This document shows positions 33,397 through 44,500 of a stretch of 64,000 nt of DNA, in pieces. The first letter of the stretch is position 1. Every line of letters begins with the position of its first letter. The stretch spans positions 58,501 to 122,500 of the forward strand of contig JAJGOT010000353.1 of the NCBI GenBank assembly GCA_022457155.1, in the 5' to 3' direction. A program made the translations under genes and the position numbers. Under the pieces are notes generated by a model. That model was given only the letters and a program-made list of their open reading frames with translations. It did not search any database and was not told the DNA's origin. The stretch comes from Cladopsammia gracilis (taxonomy: Eukaryota; Cnidaria; Anthozoa; Scleractinia; Dendrophylliidae).

Positions 33397-33525
33397 TTTT
33401 GTCTTCTCTTGTCAAAATCTGAAATTTACTGCCATCGCTGGTTATACGTCATGCGGACATAACATCTATCGATACCTTTTTTACCATATTTGGGCAGTGT
33501 ATCAATGTGTTGAATTATTACGTAT
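33397..33525. other. Right border region of the copy-C insertion
   Basis: Upstream of the Crypton ATG. At about 33520 the sequence rejoins the copy-A order (ATATCAGT...ATAGGTGG). No target duplication is evident, as expected for tyrosine-recombinase elements. Confidence 0.45.
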
Positions 33526-33952
33526 GATATCAGTATAGGTGGTTTGACAATCTTTAGTTTTCGTGAATTTACACGCTCGCGTTACGAGAAAATCCCAACA
33601 ACCTATACATTTCTTGAAAGCTCAATTAATGTAAGATCGCCATATGTCTGTAAATTTCACAAAAAGACACCTCTAATAAATTTTAAAGAAAGAAGGCAGA
33701 TTAAACACCGATTATTATTAATTAACTCCAGTAAGTTAAGCTGTACTTATTGCTTGAAACGGCTGAAGCTGCTGTACGCCCCAAGGGTCACGACCAAAAC
33801 ATTTCAGATTCTGATAAATAAAGACTCATGTATGGTAAATGTTAAGTTTGGTAAAGAAATAAGAAAAATGTAATGCTCATCATGTCACGAGCGTGGGACA
33901 AAGAAAAAGTCTGAGTCCCCGACAGGATTGGAACCTATGACCTTCCGCACAC

Positions 33953-34170
33953 TGGTCGGATGATTCCGTACACCGGTCGGATGATTCCGTACACCGGTCG
34001 GATGATTCCGTACACCGGTCGGATGATTCCATACACCGGTCGGATGATTCCGTACACCGGTCGGATGATTCCGTACACCGGTCGGATGATTCCGTACACC
34101 GGTCGGATGATTCCGTACACCGGTCGGATGATTCCGTACACCGGTCGGATGATTCCGTACACCGGTCGGA
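33953..34170. repeat. 21-bp minisatellite, array 1 (about 10 units)
   Basis: The unit starts CGGATGATTCCG and ends ACACCGGT (21 bp). Because 21 is a multiple of three and the unit lacks stops in several frames, it creates long artificial ORFs on both strands. The units are nearly identical, with one T-to-A type variant near 34030. Confidence 0.95.
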
Positions 34171-34248
34171 TGTAATGTTTATCATGTCACGAGCGTGGGG
34201 CAAACAATTGAGTCCCCGACAGGATTGGAACCTCTGACCTTCCGCACA

Positions 34249-34540
34249 CCGGTCGGATGATTCCGTACACCGGTCGGATGATTCCGTACACCGGTCGGAT
34301 GATTCCGTACACCGGTCGGATGATTCCGTACACCGGTCGGATGATTCCGTACACCGGTCGGATGATTCCGTACACCGGTCGGATGATTCCTTACGCTGGT
34401 CGGATGATTCCGTACACCGGTCGGATAATTCCGTACACCGGTCGGATGATTCCGTACGCTGGTCGGATGATTCCGTACGCTGGTCGGATGATTTCGTACA
34501 CCGGTCGGATGATTCCGTACACCGGTCGGATGTAATGTTC
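34249..34540. repeat. 21-bp minisatellite, array 2 (about 13 units)
   Basis: Same unit as array 1, with variant units carrying TACGCTGGT in place of TACACCGGT clustered near 34385-34500. The unit derives from the anticodon-arm part of the adjacent SINE head, where the same words occur once. Confidence 0.95.
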
Positions 34541-36127
34541 ATAATGTCACGAGAGTGGGACAAACAACTGAGTTCCCGACACGATTCGAACCTCTGACCT
34601 TCCGTACACCGGTCGGATGTTCTAACCACTGAGCTACGAGAGACTCGTGGCGAGCTAGGCCATTTACTAGGTTCATGTATAACATGCGTCCTATGTACTG
34701 CTAGGATCAGAAATGTCGAAAGCGTCATGTGTGGTGATAAATATATTATGATGGTAAATGTTAAGCTTTTATCCCTGTCATTAGCGAGTGAATTACTTTT
34801 GTAAATAACTGAAGCAAGCAGAAATGCAAAGAATGCGCCACAGCAGAGGCCAGCAAAAGTCAAGACGCGAGAAAAATATATCTTTAAGTTTTTTTGAAGC
34901 ACAGTTATACCATTTAGCTAGAGATATCGGCTCAGTATGAGATCAAAGCGATGAAAAGTTGGAATTACAGTGACACCGGACATTAATTTTTACCTGGCAT
35001 TGTATTCCGTATAAAATCTTTATCGTGCATGAAGCGAACATTATGGTGTTATTTAAAAATAAACTGACACTATTTTGGGAGTCTAGGGACCTTGTTATTT
35101 CAACTTCTAGGTAACAAATGCGCATTAGTGTACGCCACATGTTTTTAATTCATACGGTTATTTGAACCTTTACAAATGGCAGCGAAACTTCACACATTAG
35201 CGTTTTCCTAAGTCTTGAAGAATCCATTTCAAGTTTACAGATCTCAAGACCTTATGCCCTGGTCAGCGGAATTACCAAATTACCACGGTTTACAGTGGAG
35301 TGATTGCTTGACGGATCGAAGGAGTGAAAATTTGCATATTTGTCCCCGTCTACTATAACTCGTTCAACGCTTCGAGTTCACGAGTTAAAAAGGCTGCTAA
35401 ACGAGTAGAACTCAGGCTAGTCGTCCCCTGGAAATGTCATTTATTTCAGTTCTCTACGTTTGCCCATCTGAAATGACGGCTAAACACACACAACGTTCAA
35501 CGACCAAGAAAAACATCGCTTGCACTACGAGGTGGTCTTCCGTCTCGGCGAATCGAACCATACCGGTCTATTGCTCATGTAATCGGCCTCTGACGCGTGT
35601 ACGAAATAATTCCGGGAACAATCCGTGCTCCTTATTCGCTACGATATAAACCGTTTCTTAGAAGATTTAGATAATTTGTGCCATTTTCTGCTAGGCAGAA
35701 TTATTTTAAACAGCGTGACCTATTCTTTAATTTACGTGACTGTCTGAATATTTTTAAAGGAAATTCATGAAAAGTTGCCTGCGCATTTACCCCAAGCTAC
35801 ATTGTTTATACGTTTAGTACATTAGCTTAGCTTAGCTTAATAACGTTTGATGTACCAGGACAATAATTATGCCTGAGAAGTTTCCTCATTTTCAAGTTTT
35901 TATCAAAGTGATGTTCGAGCTTTCAGTTCCGATGTTTTAACATTTCCCTGCTCTCAAAGGATTGCTCCACCGCAATAAGGACCATTTCAAATCTCGGAAA
36001 AATGTATTTATATGGTGGCTGCGACCTTAACACGGGATTTCACTTTTTGATCGATTTCTCGAAAACGAAATCTTTTCGGAAAGTTTGATTGTAATTTTCA
36101 AAAATAGCTTCGTCACTAAAGGGTTTT

Positions 36128-36182
36128 GCAATACTGTAAGGATTTATAGTCATGCAAATAAAGCTACTTGTTGTTATTGTTC
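36128..36182 (+). mobile_element. Very short LINE 3'-end insertion
   Basis: About 55 bp present only in copy C. It interrupts the block that in copy A reads AAAGGGTTTCTCTTAAAA. It contains ATAAAGCTACTTG followed by a TTGTTGTTATTGT tail, the pattern of a severely truncated L2/CR1-type retroposition. Confidence 0.55.
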
Positions 36183-39016
36183 TTAAAAAAATTCGAAAAT
36201 TCAGTTTTGATAGTGAGCTCTAGATATTTACAGATATCCATTTTTAAGAATCTTCCGATTCAGTAACATAAATTATTCAAATGAAGTGTTTATCAAATTG
36301 CTTACTGCAGGGCAGGTATTTTCGGGCTGTATTTCTGACAATACTTTTACATTTTTATGCTCTAAGAGAGTTACTCCACTGCAAAAGGATCGGCATTATC
36401 ATTTCGTTTCGTTAAGGCCTCTTTCTACCGGGGGTGTGAGGGGGTGGGGAAGGGGGACTCACACAGTGACGGGGTGCTCGTCGAAAATTTTCCAAAAACA
36501 CCCTAAAAGGAACCACAATCTCGTTTGATGGGCGTGGCTTAAAAGAATTTTTACCCCTAAGAGGTACTAATTAAAAAAAAACACGTCATATTCTGTCATA
36601 GTTTTTCGGCTCAATACCCTTAAGGGAACCGTGATAATTAACGGTGGTTATTTTAGATTTTAGTACCCTAAGTGGTACCAATCTACAAATTTTGACCCCT
36701 AAAAGGTACGACGAGCGCCCCGGGGTCTTTCTTGCCGGTCGATTGAAATATGCAGCAAATCTCGGCAAAATTTGATGGCGGTTACGACTTTAACACGGAA
36801 TTTCAGTTTAAGTAGATAACTCGAAAACAAAAACAACTTGGAAAGTTTCACCGTAATTTCCGTTAATAGATCTTCATCAAAGGGTTTCTTAAGGCCCAAT
36901 TCGAAGAAATTCTAAAATTCAGTATCGATATTTACAGACAGAATCTTCAAATTCTGTAATTAAAACATGTTTTAAACTCAAGGTGCCGAAAGCAGATAAA
37001 ATTTAAAAACGTCATTGAATCATTTTCAAGGCGATCGATCTTCCCGCATAAGAAAGCCGGTGAGTTCAGAGAGAGCCATGCAACTGAATTAATAATGTTA
37101 AAAAGGACTTACTGTGTTGGGATCCGTTCTTCGTGCGACGAAAATGAAACAAAAAGCTGTAATCAACAGAGAGCCTTCAAAACAAGACATATGACCAAGA
37201 CATTATTATTATTTTAAGTTGCTAGAAACGGCTAGTAACATTTAATTCCTTACAAGCGTCTTCCTGTTGATTTCGTAGCTTTAAATTTGCTTTCACTCGT
37301 TTACAACTGAATGAACAGGTAAAGGAAAACTTCAGCTTCGTAAACAACATTATATAGAAGGCTTCTGAAGTATCGGCATCCGCAAAAAGTTCGATGCCGT
37401 TTATAGGCTCCCCTTCACTTGAAAACTGTTAAACGAACGGTTTAATTTGAATATGCCGGCGACATCTTTCCATGCCTGTTTTTTTTAGGTGGTAAATCTT
37501 TTACTATTTAACCTTGCAAGAACTCTACAAAAAAACTCCTACATGTATTTGTAAACAATCTAAACCAATCGGGCGAGTGACACAGGAAAAACAACTTGCA
37601 TTTTTCGAATTGGGCGCGTTGCCATATAAAATGGCAACGACCCGGCCACTTAAAGATGGAGAAATGTAAAGGCGCATCGTCTATTGTAAAATGAGCCAAA
37701 TTTAGTAACGTATGGCAAGCAACATTAATTCTCTTTTGCACTGTTTAACGCTTTGACAGGTGTTAAGTTCTGCCCTGTATGGGTATATTTGGGCCACCAT
37801 TCGCAGCAATCATCCCAAAACGCCTTGTGCCTTTGTGGAACGCAAATGTAAAAATATTTATGTTCTGTACATGTCCTTAAGAACACTATGTTATAAAACA
37901 TTTTAAAGTGCTTTCAGCCGTGCTTGTACGGTAAACTGAAGAAAGAACGGTATTTCAATTTATTTGTCAGTACGTTTCCACTTCTTCAGTTTCGAAATGA
38001 AGACAACAAGACCTTTTCTGAGGAATTCCGAGTCAGTCATACGCGAATTGGTCAATAACAACCGTTTGTTCCGTCTTCTGCCTTAGCTTTCCTTGGTTCA
38101 AACAGGAAAGTGTAATTCACACAAGATTACAGAACCAAACAGCTCCCTATACAAAAGAAAATTATCCGATATTGTGGCTTGTACTTCGTGGAAGACTTAA
38201 TTATATGCACGCCATTGTGACTGCTATGTTGATATTTCATGTCGCTGGTACAATAATTCTAGTTCTATCCTAAACAGGTAAATGAAAGATAAAAGCTTCA
38301 CGAAACAAAGTACTTACCAAGACGCTTCTTTACCAGTTGCACAATGAAACTTAAAAATCCGGGTTCAGGGAAACTAAAACCCGGTCATATGAAATGTCGT
38401 CATAGGTCGAGAATAAATTGTGAATGCTATACAGGAGTTTTTCACATTCAAGGTGGATAAAATACGTAGCGACGCTATCAAGGGGAAGGACACGCCCCTT
38501 TCAGCACTTGGTTGGCTTGAATCTCAAACAGTAAATGTCGGAACATCTTTCGATGCTTGTTTTTTTAGATAGCTTTTATTTAAAAACGGAGAAATATGAA
38601 GGCGCATCGTCTAGTCTTCGATATATGTAACACTTGTCTATTAAATGAGCTAAACTCAGTAACGTATGGCAACGTTAATTCCCTTTTGCACTGTACAACA
38701 CATTAGCAGGTGTTAAGTTCAGCCCTGTCTGGGTGTATATGTGCCACCATTCGCGGAAATCATCCCAACTTTATATATTTTTATTTTAGTATATACTTAA
38801 ACAGTGGATAGCGTTGTTGACGCGCTCTGATTGGCTACTGAAACTCCATATATCAAGTGCTATTCACCTCCAAGCAAATTGCGGTCATTTGAGCGCGAAA
38901 ATTGTAATCGTTGACAGAAACAAATGAGTTAGAAATCATAATTTTCTGCTACGTTATCTCACTGTTTTAGTGTATACTAAAACAGCTATTCACCTCAGTG
39001 TCGGTGGCCAGTGGTA

Positions 39017-39053
39017 GATATTTACCTCACCGCTTCGCGATTCGGTAAATATC
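39017..39053. repeat. Hairpin with GCGAAGC tip (copy C form)
   Basis: Arms GATATTTACC (39017-39026) and GGTAAATATC (39044-39053) enclose 17 bases. On the minus strand CGAA faces TGAG, then TCGC faces GCGG across the triloop GAA. Copies A (about 7290) and B (about 17095) keep the arms but have lost this tip. Confidence 0.85.
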
Positions 39054-39842
39054 CACCTCTAGCCACCTCCACTTCGGTAAATAGTTGTAAAATATTCTTA
39101 CAGTGAGTTTGAACAACGTGTCTAATAACATAAACGTGTAAATTAAAGATAAAGACTTCACGAAACAAAGTACTTACCAAGACGCTTCTTTTCCAGTTGC
39201 ACAATGAAACTAAAAAAATCCGGGTTCAGAGAAACTAAAACCCGGCCATATGAAATGTCGTCATAGATCGAGAATAGATTGTGAACGATGCACAGCAGTT
39301 TTTCACATTCATGTTGGATTAAACCAGAAACCCATAAGATTAAACACGAAGCGACGCTAATATTTCCACCTGACATCGCAACCACGTTTTCCTTGCTGCA
39401 TTTTTCACTTTGCCCTTTGCTTCTTTATGGACAGACGATGTCGTGTTCGCAGGAACGCGGTTCGAAACAGAAAATGGCTCTTGGTTCATAGCTCATAGCT
39501 TTATATCGATTGCACGCGCTTATCGAATGTGCTTGTCATTGCTGTCATTGAAAAGTCATGATCGATAAGTTCACTGGTAATGTCATTACCAATCATGCTG
39601 GTATAACTAATAGGGTATACTAGTAACAAGCCGGATAGGGAACAAAACCTTAATAGAGATTAAACGAACAGATAGATAGCCAGCTCACTATGATGATTCA
39701 GATTTTTCGTCTTATTCAAATTTAACACTTCTCTTGCTCGCTATGAACTGTTCTGTTTCTCGCCAGGGTTTTTTTTTTCATGCCGATTTTTTTACACTTG
39801 ATCAGTTGTGAAACCTGATGTCACAGTTTTTGGACGGAAATT

Positions 39843-40492
39843 TAACAAATTGACGTCAGTTTTTTATGCGTCTGTCCTCTTATTGATGATCATGAAAATT
39901 CGTCATAACATTGTCAAAGTGCTGTGGATCCACGAGCCGCAGGCGAGTGGATCCACAGCAAACGAAGGAAATGCAAGATGCGATCGCCACAAAACCAGAA
40001 TTTCATAGCCATAATTCGGAGAAATACGGGCTCGTATATATTAAAAGTTTGAGTAGAGTACGTCAGAAACACATGGAAAAATTTGAATTTTGAAACTAAC
40101 CTTTATTTCTGTTAAAATTGTTCTCAAATAATCCGTTGAAACACGGTTCAGTTCACCTCCGATAAAGCTTATTTCAGCGACAGCATCCGACAGCACTATT
40201 ATCCTGCTCACCGCCAATTTTCAGGTCTGGATTCTCAACAAACATCTTCATCTTTCCGCTTTAAGGTTGTGTTTTAGCTTCTTCAGGTTCATCTCATCTA
40301 TTTTGGACGATTTTCTCATTGAATAATTCTGGATTTGTGAAAGAATTCTCGCCACGAAAAACGCAGCGCTGACAAGTTTGGAAAAAACTTTCGCTGATGG
40401 CGTCAGTTTTATCGTTTTATCCGTCTGTACTCCTATTGATAATAAAAATTAGCCAATCAACGCGCGAGAATTCGCACAGTTATTGTAAAAAT
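39843..40492. mobile_element. Insertion after copy C with a BamHI-type palindrome
   Basis: Not present after copy B. Direct repeats of about 50 bp near both ends share GTCAGTTTT, CGTCTGT and TATTGAT. Near the left end lies a perfect 13-bp-arm palindrome (39920-39932 and 39948-39960) around CGAG-CC-GCA-GG-CGAG. No ORF of substance. Confidence 0.5.
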
Positions 40493-40745
40493 TCAATTCA
40501 ATTTATTATTGGAACAGAGTATTTGTCTGTCGCATTATTTTGAGGACGTTTTTCAGTGTCGAATTTAACGTCGATCCAAAAAAACAATACGTTTACAACC
40601 GCATTAATGATGACAATAATGACCAAAATGCTTCAATGAAAACAATATTGACAATGTTTACGTTAAGGCTGATTAAAATCAAATCAATAAGATATTTCTA
40701 GTATCTACTGACAAATGTGTTTATTCATCGTCAATCACAATTAAT
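40493..40745. repeat. Single copy of the 303-bp block found twice at 18428-19033
   Basis: Begins ATTCAATTCAATTTATTATT as at 18366 and follows the same order through CCGCATTAATGATGACAATA and GTTTATTCATCGTCAATCAC. It then goes straight to the Tc1/mariner-type MITE without the giant palindrome and without the sequence seen at 19105-20553. Confidence 0.8.
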
Positions 40746-40754
40746 TGGATTTTA

Positions 40755-41038
40755 GAGCAGTTTTCAATTGATTGTGGTAAAACCAAAACCAAAGTAATTA
40801 CTCTGACCAATCGCAGCAGTCGTAAAAAATCCAATGAACCAATCAGAGCTCGAAGCAATTACATGTCGGCGGCGACAAGCGCGGGAAAACGCGTGCGAGC
40901 AAGTCACGATTGGTTTTGGTTTTATTTCTGATTGGTCGAGAAAGTGGCGCGAGATTTTTTTTAGCCAATCACAAAGCGTAGCAATGAAAAACCAAAGCAA
41001 TTGTGTAATTACTTTTTACACTCAATTGAAAACTGCTC
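40755..41038. mobile_element. Tc1/mariner-type MITE (TA duplication), copy 2
   Basis: Inverted ends GAGCAGTTTTCAATTGATTG and the complement of CACTCAATTGAAAACTGCTC, with TA at 40753-40754 and 41039-41040. It is the counterpart of 20556-20841, with matching flanks on the right side. Confidence 0.85.
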
Positions 41039-41392
41039 TAAACATACAATCGTTCTATAAGTCTTAAAATGATCAATGTTCATGTCTAAAACATAATACT
41101 TTTTTATAGCCTCTTTAAATTCTCTGGCGACAAGGCAATACAAGCCATGAACATGCATCAAACTACTGACATCATCCGCCCTAAATAGCCAATCGTTAAT
41201 ATGAAAAGTTTGCGTTTTAGCTGTCCACGCGGGTACGCCTTTCATAAGTGTGAGTTGGAAAGTTGGAAAGGTCTTTGTGTGATTCAGGGCCTTGTGCCAT
41301 TGAATGTGATCTCTTTGTGATTGCATCATTAAATAAATTGTGACAGCTTTCCGTTTCGGCATGGTGTCTACATGCACAAGCGCAGTAGACAC
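41009..41392 (-). CDS. Hypothetical protein, C-terminus provided by a MITE
   Basis: A 127-codon ORF with sensible protein composition (for example FHINDWLFRADDV and EAIKKYYVLDMNIDHF). The duplicate at 20812-21206 differs by substitutions, many of them conservative in the shared core, but carries a frame-shifting A and a 21-bp duplication. The last ten codons lie inside the MITE, so the original C-terminus is lost. I do not recognise the family. It may be an exon of a larger gene, or a relic. Confidence 0.35.
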   Translation of the reverse strand: MSTALVHVDTMPKRKAVTIYLMMQSQRDHIQWHKALNHTKTFPTFQLTLMKGVPAWTAKTQTFHINDWLFRADDVSSLMHVHGLYCLVAREFKEAIKKYYVLDMNIDHFKTYRTIVCLEQFSIECKK

Positions 41393-41410
41393 AAAAATAA
41401 AACCAATTCA

Positions 41411-41484
41411 CATTCTCGACCCCAGAACTCTTCTCTTTTGCGCATGACCGAAAAAAAAGACCGAGAGCTCTGGGGTCGAGAATG
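41411..41484. mobile_element. 74-bp MITE with perfect 10-bp target duplication
   Basis: The ends CATTCTCGACCCCAGA and TCTGGGGTCGAGAATG are exact complements. AACCAATTCA flanks both sides (41401-41410 and 41485-41494). A longer relative with related ends lies at about 58220-58406. Confidence 0.9.
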
Positions 41485-41551
41485 AACCAATTCAATATCA
41501 TGGACACGTGGTTGCCTTAGGAGGTGATCTCTGGGGAGGTTTGACTGCGAT

Positions 41552-44500
41552 TTACACCTTCTTAAGCGATTCAACAGCAGTTTTAAGATCCTCCACTACA
41601 ACATCAATATCTGTCTTGGAAGTGTGCCGTCCTACACTAAGCCGTACAGCATTCATAGCAACATCGTGAGGAACACCAATAGCAGTCAAGATGGGAGAAG
41701 GACGAGAAACAACATCAGAATGACATGCAGCCCCTACACTCGCTTGCAGCTTTTTTACAGTGGCCAGGATTTTCCGACCTTCAAGGCCACAACCAAGAAA
41801 GGAAACATTACAAGTGTTGGGTATGCGCTCGCTGCTATCAAATTTTCCGTTGAATTGAATTTTGTCTTCAAAAGTCTCTTTCAGTCTGGACTCAAGATAG
41901 TCCCTCACCTGAAAAATTGAAAAGAAAGAACAAAAGACCAATATTAAAAATACATATACCCTAATATTCTTTACCCGATTTTCGCGGGGTTCAGAATTCG
42001 CAAAAATGATTTTTCGCGTGTGAAATTTTCGTGATATTCAATGAGTTCCAGTCCAAACAAAAGAGTGCACTGATTTTTATGAACCTTCAAGGATGCCCAA
42101 AAATAATGAAAGTAAAATAAAATAGAAGGTAATGCAAAAATAAAAGGCATTAGTTTGTTTGAATTAACTGTTTTAGAAACTGATTAAAGATAAAAAGGGA
42201 TAGTTTCATGGTGCGCATGTGCACAGATTAAAATGCTTTATTCACTTTCTTACCAATTTTATCGGTTACAAAACATTTACTTCAATAATCACATACTATA
42301 ATTAGTCCAAACAAAGGGAAGGATGACCAAAATTCACATAACATTTCAATGGATTATACTGACAAAGTCAATACTAAATGCAACCTTCAATCCCGAAGGA
42401 TTTATTCTACGCTCTGGTGGCTTTTATGGCGCACATGAGTATGTATAATCATCAATTCAGTCAGCTGACAGACCACAACATTTTTCATGGGCAAATTTCC
42501 TGCCAGAGTTATCTACTCGCTTCAATGAAACAGTGAAATTAAATGGGTTACGTCATAGTTTGCACACGCACATTAAAGACTGTAAAACTTACAAATCAAT
42601 TAATATGCTGGTTGGTATCCCTGTGTTAGGTCAGCATCTTATTCATGTAGTATAAGTTATTTTGTGTTACAGAAATGAGGTACATTGTATATTTCCACAT
42701 TTTTACATCTTTCACCTATATGTAAGTTACTCTTCACAGCTGTTAGAAGAGTCAAAATGAACCCTCATGAACCTTTCAGTATTGTTCACTTACAGTCCTT
42801 ACTCACCATTTTCATGTTGTCATGGTACTGGTCCAAGTTGTCCAGCACCAACTGTGAGGCTGCTCCCAATCCTGCTATCATGCCTGTGTTTTCTGTTCCT
42901 GGTCTGAAATTTCTCTCTTGACCTCCTCCATAAAACATTGGGAACAGTGGGCTGCCAATGCTTGGATTTCGAGCAAACAATGCTCCTATAGATTTACAAA
43001 ATAAAATGTAATGTCGTTATGGTTTGCTATTGACCCTTTTATCCCCAGAATCAGTTATGGAGACATGAAGTGTAGTTCTAACTTTTGAGTCTGTGGACAA
43101 AATCCTATGGTGTGACCATTCAAATGAAACCTCTTTAGCAGTACTTGTGCATGGCACCATTTGTTTTTTAATATTTTACAGAATAAAATTTGGAATTTTT
43201 CTTGAATTTTTGATTTGTGGTTAGTAGGACGGACAACACAAAGTTCAAAACTGCTCTGGATATGACACCCCAAAACTTGTAGCCTGCAAATACAGCTGCC
43301 TTTTATTGCTCCCGGCCACCAGAGGCATCAGCTGAGAGCGATGAGAGGTGGTTGTTTTTTAGGCATTCATAAGAAGGGGGAAGAACCAGAAATAGTAGAA
43401 TCCAGAGGGGTGGGAGCCGCACAGAAAAGTGGTGGGGGTGGGAACTATTAAAGGGTGAAGATTACAGCAAATGGGAACTTCAGACACCCTGTCCGCTCCC
43501 CATTAATTGTGTAGGGTTTGCAGTCTCTCTACACCTTGATAAACATGGGCACCAATTTGCATCATACCAATTCGAGGTCCATAAAACTTATGTCCAACAA
43601 TCGTAAGATAATCAACTCCCAGCTCCTCCACATCAACTTTGATCTTGCCAATGGCTTGTGCTGCATCTGTATGGATAAGAACCCTGGGGAGCTTCTGCGA
43701 TGAACGACTCTTGTTTTGCCTTCTTATGGCCTTGGAAATGTTGTCAATTGGCTGTAAAAATAAAGAAATTACAGCTTATCACTAATAAGGGTAACACACC
43801 CCCAAAAGAATATGAACCTTGTAATAACTATTGATGAAAAGAAGCAGGATTGGAATCATGGAACGAAGTGCAGACTATACCAGCTGACCGAGAAAGGTGG
43901 AAACACTCTGAAGAGGACCTATGTGCCATGAGGCACGAAGAGGATAGGTGAAGGTGAATAACTATTGATAGGCTACGCATGTTTAACAGCCCTTGGACAT
44001 TATATTAAAAATACCAATGAAATCTTTGCAGTGTGTTTAAGGCACCTTTCAACACACCTTAGCCACGGTCAAGAAAACAATAAATTAATAGCAACATTGT
44101 GTTGCCTTCTTTGTAACAAAGGTAACCTTTGATGGAAAAAAATCAAAAGCAGGCTTTGTCACCTTGGAGTCCAACGTAAAAGATTTGAAAGGTAAAAGTA
44201 ATGCAAATTTGTCTGTCTAATGTGCCTTAGGAAAATTAAACTGAGAAAAAAAAATTGGACCTCAGTATGTACCTTTAAATGAAAAGTTGGAAAAAGAAAA
44301 GAAAGTGGATACCATTTTTCTTGCTTTCTGGGTTTCCTCAAACCCATTTTCACCTCTATGCATTACATTCAAAAAGGTCCTGTGAACTCTAACAGACATC
44401 ATTTAGACACAACACCCAACGCAGTACCAACAACCAATCCCTCAAAGGCATGAGTCACCACTGTTGAACACATGCCTTTAATTTTCAAACAGGTTTTAAT

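Larger units (their letters stand above)
33895..34650 (-). mobile_element. Triple tRNA-derived SINE array with expanded minisatellites
   Basis: On the minus strand a head with A-box TAGCTCAGTGGTTAGAAC and B-box GGTTCGAATC (near 34580-34640) is followed by two further B-box/tail units (about 34195-34250 and 33900-33950), each ending in a GTCCCACGCTCGTGACATG-like tail. Two minisatellite arrays fill the positions between the heads and the B-boxes. The corresponding place in copy A (1485-1690) has only two minisatellite units. Confidence 0.75.
29897..39842. repeat. Segmental duplication unit, copy C
   Basis: Matches copy A from the TPR-CHAT first exon onward. Differences are a Crypton/LINE insertion (about 30376-33520), large minisatellites (33953-34540), a short LINE tail (about 36128-36182), loss of the poly-C tract and a longer hairpin tip at 39017-39053. 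Beyond 39842 the sequence departs, then rejoins the order seen after copy B at about 40493. Confidence 0.85.

Noticed and set aside
33953..34540. Possible CRISPR-like array
   Set aside because: The 21-bp units are contiguous with no unique spacers, and the DNA is animal nuclear.
33880..34902. 340-codon minus-strand ORF with seven-residue repeats
   Set aside because: It is the reading of a 21-bp minisatellite inside SINEs. Other frames and the opposite strand are equally open, and copy A lacks it.
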